Shown here: in pieces, positions 8,127-15,323 of the stretch
Numbering within the stretch: position 1 is the first letter of the stretch
Layout of the letters: the number at the start of each line of letters is the position of its first letter
Assembly (NCBI GenBank): GCA_045588575.1
Contig: JAZNEJ010000017.1
Span: forward strand, 1 to 64,000
Source of the DNA: RGIG5299 sp045588575
GTDB taxonomy: Bacteria > Bacillota > Clostridia > Oscillospirales > RGIG5299
Direction of reading: 5' to 3'
DNA: 64,000 nucleotides
The notes under the pieces: model-generated
The model's database searches: none
Told to the model about the DNA's origin: nothing
The model's input: only the letters and a program-made list of their open reading frames with translations
Position numbers and translations under genes: made by a program

Positions 8127-8713
8127 TGACAGTTCCTATGATTCAAAGCAAAAAAGGGCACCAGACGGACTTATTTTCCGGATTACTTGAAAAGGACATT
8201 GTTACACTTACTGGACCTATTGATGAAAAACAAGCGGAATTAATTGTCTTCGCATTGCTGTATTTAGACTCGAAACCAACAGATACCCCTATTCATTTTT
8301 ATATAAACAGTAGTGGGGGCGAAGTTGTATCGGGACTTGCAATTCATGACACGATACGTCAAATGCGCCGACCGGTATACACATACTGTACAGGGCAGTG
8401 TGCTTCAATGGCGGCAGTATTATTTGCATCAGGAGACAAACGATTTATGTTGCCTCACGCAAGAATTATGCTTCATCAAGCCTCGACAGGATTTCAGGGA
8501 AGAGCTGAAGATTTGCGAATTCAGGCCGAGGTAATGGATAGAACAAATAAAGAATTAATGATATTGCTTGCGAAATATACACAAAAAACAGTTGATGAGA
8601 TCGAAAACGATGTATTGCGTGGCGATCATTGGTTGTTTTCAGAAGAGGCGCTCGACTACAACATAGCCGATGTTTTGATGGAAGAACCTCAAAATAGGAA
8701 GGAGAAAAAATGA
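8123..8713 (+). CDS. ClpP-like serine peptidase subunit (accessory)
   Basis: A 196-residue ClpP homologue of normal length. The ClpP fold motifs are intact: 'FYINSSGGEVVSGLAIHD' (residues 59-76), nucleophile Ser95 in 'GQCASMAAVL', His118 in 'RIMLHQA', and Asp168 in 'LRGDHWLFSEEAL', giving a complete catalytic triad with one extra residue before the Asp relative to housekeeping ClpP. There is no N-terminal propeptide. It would form a barrel peptidase needing an AAA+ partner, encoded directly downstream with a four-base overlap. The setting in an island beside recombinase relics and the divergent sequence argue that it is not the cell's main ClpP. Confidence 0.85.
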   Translation: MMTVPMIQSKKGHQTDLFSGLLEKDIVTLTGPIDEKQAELIVFALLYLDSKPTDTPIHFYINSSGGEVVSGLAIHDTIRQMRRPVYTYCTGQCASMAAVLFASGDKRFMLPHARIMLHQASTGFQGRAEDLRIQAEVMDRTNKELMILLAKYTQKTVDEIENDVLRGDHWLFSEEALDYNIADVLMEEPQNRKEKK

Positions 8714-10185
8714 TGAAGACAACAATTCAAAGCATAATTAATTCTACGAACTTTTTGGCTCCTTTGAACAGTCAAAAAGAATATCGACTTCAGTGTGCAA
8801 CGTTTATTCAGCTCCACAATATCCGCGTGAGAGCAATCGAACAATATGGTATTTCTCCTTCGGCGGTGCCGACTTTATCTATGTTATTGATTGCTCCTAC
8901 CGGTTGCGGAAAGTCCTACGTTACGAGCCAAATTGCTAAAGCTTCGGGAAGAAAGGTACTCACGCTAGACTGCTCGCAGCTTACTTTATCAGGGTTTAAA
9001 GGTGTTAATCTTGGTTCTGCCTTAGTAAATCTTCGTAATGAATGCAATTCTGAGGAGGAATTTCAGACCTGCATCCTTCATTTCGATGAATTTGACAAAA
9101 TTGCCATTAACGAGTGGAGCTCTACGGGAAATCCGCAACCGAATATTTTGAAACTTTTTGATGGCATTACTCAAGCATCCGGTTCATCTGATAAAGCTAT
9201 AACAATTGATACTTCAAAGATGAGCTTCATCTTTTCGGGTTGTTTTGAAGGTCTTGCAGATATCGTTAAAACACGATTGTCTTCGTCAAGCTTTGGATTT
9301 GGAAGCAACATTGATTTTGGTTCTGAGTTTGATGTGTTAAAAAAGGCAACAATGAACGATGTGATTGAAATGGGATTTATGGCTGAGCTTTGTGGCCGAA
9401 TCAACTATATACACGTCATCCCTCCGCTTGAATATGAAGACTACAAGATTCTTTTGTCAGGCGCGAAGGGGAGTATGGTAGAACGTTACACAAATCTCTT
9501 TAGCACTTGTGGTGTTTCGGTTGGAATTTCGACCAAGGCATGTGAGTTAATCGCTAAAAATGCACAGGATTCCAAACTGGGCGCGCGAACAGTAAATCCG
9601 ATTCTATATAGTCATTTTCAAGAAGCCTTGCGTCACATTGAAAATGATAACGAGATTAATAAAGTAATACTTGATGTAAAAAAAGATAAGCTGGTTCTTC
9701 GTTATCGCCATGGGCCAAAAAAAATAATGAACAAAAGAAAAGACACATTAGAACAAATCGAAGTGTATGATGTCAATCTTGCGGAATACATAAAAAACCG
9801 GCATGCAATCAATCGGCTTTGTGATATGTGTTGTAACATAGTCTATATTCAAGCAGAAACTGATCGAAGGTTGTTTTATAGCTTTTTAAAATGTGTGTTT
9901 ATATATCTGTACTATTGTTGTAATTCGGATGATTGTAATCTTGGATCAGTTAAGAAATTTGCTGAAATACTTGAAAAAGAGGGTGGAAATGAAAGTACGT
10001 TCGACGTTATGTTTGAAAGGGCTATAAATAAATATGCAAATTTGGATGCTGGTGAAGAAATCCAAGAAGCATATAACGAATACAAAGAGCTTGAAGGCTT
10101 TGATACTTTTTATGTAATAAAGAATTGCGTGTGGCAGTTGCAAAAGAACTGGTACTCGTCGCTTATTAATAAGCTAAACGAGTAA
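8710..10185 (+). CDS. ClpX-like AAA+ unfoldase with novel C-terminal extension
   Basis: The 491-residue ATPase aligns with the ClpX core. Visible motifs are Walker A 'APTGCGKS' (62-69), pore-1 loop GFKG (95-98, GYVG in ClpX), Walker B 'ILHFDEFD' (122-129), a ClpP-docking loop 'SFGFG' (194-198, IGF in ClpX), arginine finger Arg230 in 'CGR', and sensor-2 Arg293 in 'LGARTV'. The ClpX zinc-binding N-domain is missing; about 50 other residues replace it. Residues about 340-491 form an unrecognised extension. The FGF loop strongly suggests it docks on the upstream ClpP-like barrel. AAGGAG lies five bases before the ATG. Substrate choice probably resides in the unusual ends. Confidence 0.8.
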   Translation: MMKTTIQSIINSTNFLAPLNSQKEYRLQCATFIQLHNIRVRAIEQYGISPSAVPTLSMLLIAPTGCGKSYVTSQIAKASGRKVLTLDCSQLTLSGFKGVNLGSALVNLRNECNSEEEFQTCILHFDEFDKIAINEWSSTGNPQPNILKLFDGITQASGSSDKAITIDTSKMSFIFSGCFEGLADIVKTRLSSSSFGFGSNIDFGSEFDVLKKATMNDVIEMGFMAELCGRINYIHVIPPLEYEDYKILLSGAKGSMVERYTNLFSTCGVSVGISTKACELIAKNAQDSKLGARTVNPILYSHFQEALRHIENDNEINKVILDVKKDKLVLRYRHGPKKIMNKRKDTLEQIEVYDVNLAEYIKNRHAINRLCDMCCNIVYIQAETDRRLFYSFLKCVFIYLYYCCNSDDCNLGSVKKFAEILEKEGGNESTFDVMFERAINKYANLDAGEEIQEAYNEYKELEGFDTFYVIKNCVWQLQKNWYSSLINKLNE

Positions 10186-10419
10186 TCTTTTCCAAAACAG
10201 AGTAGGATAAAAAACTGCATATTCATAGTAGGGAAACAACCATAGATAGCCCGAATTGGCATGTCGTGAGCGCATACGACTTAAAATAAAAACGAGGCGA
10301 ACCGAAGACGTTTAGAACCAAAACCGACTAACGAGGAAGCATGACGGAATGCAAAGTGTGATGAGCTGTGGGTGTGAAAATCATCAAATTTATTCATTTA
10401 AAAGGAAGGTAAGAAACTT
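10186..10419 (+). other. 234-base noncoding stretch with hairpins
   Basis: No open frame with a ribosome site. It holds small hairpins such as GTCGT/ACGAC near 10265-10282 and GCAT/ATGC near 10338-10352, and is visibly richer in GC than its flanks. The last 30 bases carry AAGGAAGG, the ribosome site of the lipoprotein. It could be a leader RNA or a small RNA; I do not recognise it. Confidence 0.3.
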
Positions 10420-11649
10420 ATGAAGAACAAATTGTTTAACGGATTGATTTGTATTATTCTTTGTGTTTTGTTGTGTTGTCTAGTGACGGGGTGTGGTAAT
10501 GACGAAAAAATCAATAGTGTCACGACCGACAAATCCGAAACAACCGCTAACGTAGACGGTGATTCGAGTGACAAAACTTTGCCTGAAACAACGAGTGAGA
10601 AAAATACTTCCGAAACTACAACACAAATTTCGGTAGAACAAACCGTATCCACAGAAGATCCAAAGAATCAAAATGAGATTATTTCAAGCAAGCAGAAAAC
10701 GACGCATACGCATAAACATATCAAAAAGAGTGTTGTTAGTCCCACGTGTTCCGAAAAGGGTTACACAGTATATCAGTGTGCGTGTGGTGATAGCTACAAT
10801 GCAGATTATAAAGATGCTTGTGGACATAGCGTTATTATTGATAAAGCCGTTGCAGCTACTTGCACAAAATCAGGACTTGCTGAAGGCAGCCACTGCTCCA
10901 TATGTAATACTGTAATTGTTGCTCAGAAACAGATATCTGCAAAAGGACATTCTTGGAGCAAATGGACTGTAACTAAGGCGGCAAGTGTTGGTGTCAAAGG
11001 CGAAGAAAAACGAATTTGCAACACCTGTAACATTAGCGAAACACGAAGCGTTGCAGCAATAACTCAAGATGAATATGAAGTTTTTAAAGAGAAAATAGGT
11101 GTTTATTATACCGACAATGTTAAGTATGAATATCTTAAAAACCATTTTGATTATTCGGCATATATTCAGGTTTATACACTGAATAAGGCTTCGAGTTGTG
11201 AAACAAATATTATTAACGAGTTCAAAAAACACTTTGGTTTTGCGCCGACAGCTAAGGTGTCCATTGAAAAGGTAGGCATATATGTAGTTAACGATAAGGT
11301 TGAAACTGTTTATTCCTACAGCATTGACGATAAAACTTATCCGTTTTTGGATCATGAACTCTATGATGTTTACCATCAACTGTGTGTTGACGGTAAAAGC
11401 CATTGGGTAGGGTTTGCTATTGAGGGTGGTGCCAACGATGATTGGGAAAAATTGATGTCCACCTCTAAAGTACAAGCGCTAAAAAAAGAAATGTATAAGA
11501 CTTTTTATGAAAAGACCGATTATTCTGCAGAATACATCACTTCTCATGAAGATGATTTTTGTATGGGGTATATTTCACAAGCGGGAACCATGCGCACACA
11601 GGACGGAAGATTAATCGAGGTTCTATATATTTATTGTCGAGAAAAATAG
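10420..11649 (+). CDS. secreted lipoprotein with Cys-pair repeats
   Basis: A 409-residue lipoprotein. The signal peptide has a lipobox ending LVTGC (Cys25). A Thr/Ser/Glu-rich linker (about 26-95) is followed by two to three repeats of the 'ATCTKSGLAEGSHCSICNT' type at about 105-215, with paired Cys, His-Thr-His and 'CGDSYNADY' segments common in clostridial surface proteins. The C-terminal 200 residues are an unrecognised globular region. It lies after the ClpX-like gene but is separated by 234 bases, so a link to the protease is uncertain. Exported and membrane-anchored; no catalytic motif seen. Confidence 0.65.
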   Translation: MKNKLFNGLICIILCVLLCCLVTGCGNDEKINSVTTDKSETTANVDGDSSDKTLPETTSEKNTSETTTQISVEQTVSTEDPKNQNEIISSKQKTTHTHKHIKKSVVSPTCSEKGYTVYQCACGDSYNADYKDACGHSVIIDKAVAATCTKSGLAEGSHCSICNTVIVAQKQISAKGHSWSKWTVTKAASVGVKGEEKRICNTCNISETRSVAAITQDEYEVFKEKIGVYYTDNVKYEYLKNHFDYSAYIQVYTLNKASSCETNIINEFKKHFGFAPTAKVSIEKVGIYVVNDKVETVYSYSIDDKTYPFLDHELYDVYHQLCVDGKSHWVGFAIEGGANDDWEKLMSTSKVQALKKEMYKTFYEKTDYSAEYITSHEDDFCMGYISQAGTMRTQDGRLIEVLYIYCREK

Positions 11650-11684
11650 TTCGTAAATTAAAACAATCGATAAAAGCGCAATTA

Positions 11685-11732
11685 AAAATGCCAATGCGTC
11701 GATTTATAACCGATACATTGGCATTTGGCTTT
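11685..11732 (+). terminator. terminator-like hairpin after the lipoprotein gene
   Basis: AAATGCCAATG and CATTGGCATTT form an 11-base stem with a long partly paired loop, followed by GGCTTTT. Confidence 0.55.
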
Positions 11733-11797
11733 TAGCTATTGAAAATTAATGTATTTTGTAGTAAAAAGTATGCGTGATAACTAAATATTTTGTTTGT

Positions 11798-11932
11798 TTA
11801 ATGGTCAAGCACTTTTATAATTTCCTCAGCGATTGCATGTATAACCGGCACCGCTACGGAGTTCCCGAATTGCTTATATGCTTGAATATCGCTCACGGGA
11901 ATAATAAACTCTTCCGGAAACCCTTTTTCCAG
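11798..11932 (-). pseudogene. C-terminal remnant of a DNA (cytosine-5) methyltransferase
   Basis: Minus-strand translation gives 'EKGFPEEFIIPVSD' and 'QAYKQFGNSVAVPVI' followed by a natural stop. The second string is motif X of C5 DNA methyltransferases, which folds back to the SAM-binding site. The rest, including the PCQ catalytic loop and ENV motif, is missing, and an in-frame stop lies immediately upstream. This is the decayed end of a restriction-modification gene and marks the right side of the island as scarred accessory DNA. Confidence 0.75.
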
Positions 11933-12050
11933 TTAAGCCATTCAAAAATATAACATCATCGGAAAACTTTTTAATAAAATTCATTCTAGATAAGTTGAAA
12001 TTTTCTTGATCCGTTCCAATTGTCTGCATATATTCTTGTACAGTTTTTAA
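11933..12050 (-). pseudogene. unassigned coding relic upstream of the methyltransferase tail
   Basis: A minus-strand frame, different from that of the methyltransferase tail, reads about 39 stop-free residues including 'VQEYMQTIGTDQENFNLSR' and 'KKFSDDVIFLNGL' before running out of frame into the methyltransferase. It looks like real former coding sequence, either methyltransferase body after a frameshift or its partner endonuclease. I cannot identify it. Confidence 0.35.
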
Positions 12051-12058
12051 TCAAGTCC

Positions 12059-12072
12059 GTTATGAACACCCG
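12059..12072 (+). repeat. right boundary repeat of the accessory island
   Basis: GTTATGAACACCCG matches 5034-5047 directly (12 of 14). The overlapping segment 12051-12067, read on the minus strand, matches 5017-5033 at 16 of 17 bases, so the two ends share both a direct and an inverted version of the same partly palindromic motif. Confidence 0.35.
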
Positions 12073-12076
12073 TACC

Positions 12077-12116
12077 AAAAAAACAGCTTCAACCGGTTGG
12101 TTGAAGCTGTTTTTTT
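12077..12116. terminator. terminator of the cupin/AMP-ligase gene
   Basis: A perfect hairpin (CAGCTTCAACC / GGTTGAAGCTG plus A/T extensions, 4-base loop) flanked by A-runs and T-runs, five bases after the stop of the minus-strand gene. Confidence 0.85.
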
Positions 12117-12120
12117 ATAA

Positions 12121-14424
12121 TTATTTTTGTAATTTTTCCATATCTTTTTTGCGAATTTCAACACGTCTTATTTTGCCCGAAATGGTTTTGGGAAGCTCGG
12201 AAACGAACTCGACTATTCTGAGATATTTATAAGGTGCGGTATGAGTTTTAACGTATTCCTGAATTTCTTTTTTAAGAGCGTCGGTTCCTTCGGTTCCTTT
12301 AACCAAAACTATGGTTGCCTTAACGATTTGACCTCTTACCTCGTCGGGAACGGGAGTTATGGCGCATTCGAGAACGTAGGGAAGCTCCATAATAACGCTT
12401 TCGATTTCAAACGGACCAATGCGGTAGCCGGAGGATTTGATAACGTCGTCTATACGTCCCACATACCAAAGATAACCGTCTTCGTCCATAGTTGCTTGGT
12501 CGCCCGTGTGATAATAGCCGTCGTGCCAGACCTCGTTGGTTTTTTCCTCGTCTAAATAATAGCCGATAAATAAACCGCAGGGAGATTCGCCGCGCTTTGC
12601 GCGAATGCATATTTCACCGGTATCACCCGTTTTGCATTCGTTTCCGTCGGGGTCTAAAATTGCAACGTCATAAAGAGGACTGGGTTTTCCCATAGAGCCT
12701 ATTTTTGTTGCAGAGCCAACGAAGTTTGCAATGGAAAGAGTGGTTTCGGTTTGACCGAAGCCTTCCATAATGGTAAGTCCCGTTGCCTTTTTGAACTGAT
12801 TGAATACTTCGGGGTTAAGCGCTTCGCCGGCGGTGGTTGCATATTCGATTGACGAAAGGTCGTATTTAGAAAGGTCTTCTTTTATAAAGAAACGGTACAT
12901 TGTGGGCGGTGCGCAGAAGGTGGTTATGTGATATTTTGCGAACATAGGCAAAATGTCTTCCGAACGGAATCTGTCGAAATCGTAGGTAAAAACGCCTGCT
13001 TCGCAAAGCCACTGACCGTAGAGCTTGCCCCAAAGAGCCTTGCCCCAGCCGGTGTCGGAGATAGTGAAATGAAGACCGTTGGGATTAACGTTATGCCAAT
13101 GCTTCGCGGTGGGGTAGTGGCCCAAGGCGTATTTGTAAGAGTGGGTTGCAATGCGGGGATATCCCGTTGTTCCCGAGGTAAAGAGCATGAGCATGGGAGC
13201 ATCGCCTGAGGGAGTTTTCTCGGTACGTTTATAATGAGTGCTGAAGCGTTCCATTTCAACGTTAAAATCGTTCCAACCTTCTTTTTTGCCGCCAACTAAA
13301 ATTTTAAGCATTTCGGGGAATTTTTCGGCGGCCTTTTCAGCTTCAACCGAAACGTCGCCGTCGGCAGTGCAAACAATTGCCTTTACCTTGGCAGCCTTAT
13401 ATCTGTAATCGAAATCGTGTTCAACGAGCTGATTTGTTGCGGGAATTGCAATTGCGCCGATTTTGTGAAGAGCGAGCATGCAGAACCAGAACTGATAATG
13501 ACGCTTTAAAACGAGCATTACGGTATCACCTTTTTTAATGCCGAGCGATTCAAAATAGTTTGCGGTTTTATTGGAATATTTTTTCAAGTCGCCAAAGGTG
13601 AATTTGCGGTCGGTTTTATCGTTTGCAACCCACATCATTGCGAGCTTATCGGGCGATTTTTCCGCAATTGCGTCAACACAGTCGAAAGCGAAGTTAAAGC
13701 TATCTTCGTTTTTAAATTTAATGCCGTTAAATACGCCGTTTTCATCATAGTAAGATTCAACGAACTTATCGGCAACGGTTGTGGTATCGACTGTTTTTTC
13801 AACCGCTTTTGAAACGGCTATGGGAGCTTCGGGATATTCTTCGGTTACAAGACCGTCCTGCGGATTTAAAACTACGGCGTGGAATTCACAGCCACCCTCG
13901 CTTACCGCAATCATTCCGTGGGGAATAAGACTGTTATAGAAGATGGAATCACCCTCGTTTAAAACGTCAACGTGGTTACCCACCTGCACCTTTAACGAGC
14001 CTTTAACAATTACGTCAAACTCCTGACCGTTGTGAGAGTTAAGCTTCATAGGCGCATTTTGTTCCTCGGGAAGATAAGGAAATTTAACGAGGAAGGGCTC
14101 GGCAAGCTTTTCTTTAAACTTGGGAGCGAGGTTGTTGTATTCAACACCGTGCTGCTTTAAAATTTTAAGGCCTTCGCCTTTTCTGGTGATGGCAAACGAG
14201 GTTAGCGTTGTGCTGCTTCCTTCAAGCAAATCCACAACCTCAACACCGCAGGCTTTTGCACATTTATAAATAAAAGTGAAGCTGAAATCGGTGTCGCCTT
14301 TTTCTAAAACACGGTATTCGTCAATTGATACGCCGGTGAGCTTTGCAAGCTCCTCCTGCGTGTAGCCTTTTGCTTCGCGCAGCCCTTTAATTCTGCCTGC
14401 AACGTCTTTTAAACTGTAATCCAT
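12121..14424 (-). CDS. XRE-cupin-AMP-binding acyl-CoA synthetase fusion
   Basis: A 767-residue three-part protein. Residues 1-70 are an XRE helix-turn-helix ('EELAKLTGVSIDEYRVLEKG'). Residues about 110-195 are a small-molecule-binding cupin ('HNGQEFDVIVKGSLKV' with 'LIPHGM'). Residues about 225-760 are an ANL-superfamily adenylating enzyme with P-loop 'LFTSGTTGYP', 'GFGQTETT', 'YHTGDQA', hinge 'GRIDDVIKSSGYR' and C-terminal catalytic Lys in 'PKTISGKIRR'. The ligase most resembles medium/branched-chain acyl-CoA synthetases. It would convert a carboxylic acid, ATP and CoA to acyl-CoA. XRE-cupin proteins are normally stand-alone regulators, so this may be a bifunctional sensor-enzyme. The leader carries a T-box. 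Confidence 0.85.
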   Translation of the reverse strand: MDYSLKDVAGRIKGLREAKGYTQEELAKLTGVSIDEYRVLEKGDTDFSFTFIYKCAKACGVEVVDLLEGSSTTLTSFAITRKGEGLKILKQHGVEYNNLAPKFKEKLAEPFLVKFPYLPEEQNAPMKLNSHNGQEFDVIVKGSLKVQVGNHVDVLNEGDSIFYNSLIPHGMIAVSEGGCEFHAVVLNPQDGLVTEEYPEAPIAVSKAVEKTVDTTTVADKFVESYYDENGVFNGIKFKNEDSFNFAFDCVDAIAEKSPDKLAMMWVANDKTDRKFTFGDLKKYSNKTANYFESLGIKKGDTVMLVLKRHYQFWFCMLALHKIGAIAIPATNQLVEHDFDYRYKAAKVKAIVCTADGDVSVEAEKAAEKFPEMLKILVGGKKEGWNDFNVEMERFSTHYKRTEKTPSGDAPMLMLFTSGTTGYPRIATHSYKYALGHYPTAKHWHNVNPNGLHFTISDTGWGKALWGKLYGQWLCEAGVFTYDFDRFRSEDILPMFAKYHITTFCAPPTMYRFFIKEDLSKYDLSSIEYATTAGEALNPEVFNQFKKATGLTIMEGFGQTETTLSIANFVGSATKIGSMGKPSPLYDVAILDPDGNECKTGDTGEICIRAKRGESPCGLFIGYYLDEEKTNEVWHDGYYHTGDQATMDEDGYLWYVGRIDDVIKSSGYRIGPFEIESVIMELPYVLECAITPVPDEVRGQIVKATIVLVKGTEGTDALKKEIQEYVKTHTAPYKYLRIVEFVSELPKTISGKIRRVEIRKKDMEKLQK

Positions 14425-14479
14425 TTTTGGTTTCTCCTCTCATTTTTGAGATTTTTAATTTTCCAAAATTGAATAAAAC

Positions 14480-14765
14480 AAAAAAACCCGCCTCAAAAGA
14501 AACCTTTTGAGACGAGCTAATAAACCCGCGGTACCACTCAAATTACGGAAAATAATTCCGTCACTTTCCGAGCTCTAACAAGCCCTTTGCTTTCACGCAG
14601 CATTACGGAAGGAGTCTACTCGGCTTTTGCCTTTCGGTCCTTCGACTCAGAGGTGATGGGCCATTGGAAAGATTGGTTATTGGCTCGCAGCAACCGCCAA
14701 CTCTCTCAAAACCGTTCAAACCGACCGTCCTCGTCAAAGTCGTTTTTGTGATATTCAAATTTGAT
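14480..14765 (-). promoter_or_regulatory. T-box riboswitch leader (probable Ile specifier)
   Basis: On the minus strand the conserved T-box sequence GAGTGGTACCGCGGG occupies 14525-14544. It is followed by a strong terminator hairpin (14480-14516; CTCAAAAG / CTTTTGAG and T-run) ending 55 bases before the AMP-ligase start. Stem I begins near 14745; its base pairs CGACT/AGTCG and GAGG/CCTC, and the distal GGCGGTTGCTGCGA motif is present. In the specifier loop the triplet ATC (14655-14657) is followed by A, the usual pattern, suggesting isoleucine. Uncharged cognate tRNA would favour readthrough. The triplet was assigned by eye. Confidence 0.85.
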
Positions 14766-14768
14766 AGT

Positions 14769-14797
14769 ATTTTAGCACTATAACGATTGTTTGTCAA
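14769..14797 (-). promoter_or_regulatory. promoter of the T-box transcript
   Basis: Minus strand TTGACA, 17 bases, TAAAAT, immediately upstream of the T-box leader. Confidence 0.75.
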
Positions 14798-14827
14798 TAG
14801 TTTTTTTAAAAAACGTAAAATATATTT

Positions 14828-15304
14828 TCAGTCGGATTCCTTTAATATAGTTTCCATACCTATTTTTTGAGGCTTCATACCGAGCTTTTCATAGAATTTT
14901 ATTGCCGATTCATTACACGCCCAAACGTTTAAAGTTACGTTTTGGCAACCGCTTTCTTTGGCGAGATTAAGGGCGGCATTATATAATTTTTTACCTATAT
15001 GCTTGCCTCTTTGAGCAACGTCTACGCAAAGGTCGTCGATGTAAAGTGTTTTAATATCGGTTAAAACCGAGTTGTTAAGATGCTGCTGAAAAATGCAAAA
15101 GCAATAGCCCAAAACCGCGTCGTCTTCGTCGGTATAAACCAAAACAGGACGGTTTAAGTCTTTAAAAAGCTCTTTAAGCTCGGTTTCGGAATATTTCGTG
15201 CCTATTTTAAAAATATCGGGTCTGCCGTTGTGGTGAACGAGGTCCACCTGCGAAAGTAAATCCATAATTTTGGGTATATCTTTTTCCAAAGCTTTTCTAA
15301 TCAT
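14828..15304 (-). CDS. GNAT family N-acetyltransferase
   Basis: A 158-residue GNAT-fold enzyme that would transfer an acetyl group from acetyl-CoA to an unknown amine. Motif A is clear: 'YIDDLCVDVAQRGKHIGKKL' at about residues 87-106 (the R/Q-x-x-G-x-G/I CoA pyrophosphate loop), followed by 'NVWACNESAIKFYEKLGM' near the C-terminus, typical of the family. It is the last gene of the aromatic operon, 19 bases after tyrA, and ends before the T-box promoter. A link to aromatic metabolism is positional only. Confidence 0.8.
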   Translation of the reverse strand: MIRKALEKDIPKIMDLLSQVDLVHHNGRPDIFKIGTKYSETELKELFKDLNRPVLVYTDEDDAVLGYCFCIFQQHLNNSVLTDIKTLYIDDLCVDVAQRGKHIGKKLYNAALNLAKESGCQNVTLNVWACNESAIKFYEKLGMKPQKIGMETILKESD

Positions 15305-15323
15305 TTAACTTTCTTCCTTTTGG

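Noticed and set aside
8123..8713. ClpP-like phage head-maturation protease
   Set aside because: No portal, terminase or capsid genes nearby, and the partner is a ClpX-like ATPase with a docking loop, not a head protein.
10186..10419. Group II intron or tmRNA fragment
   Set aside because: No domain V hairpin, no reverse transcriptase and no tRNA-like ends were found; left unassigned.
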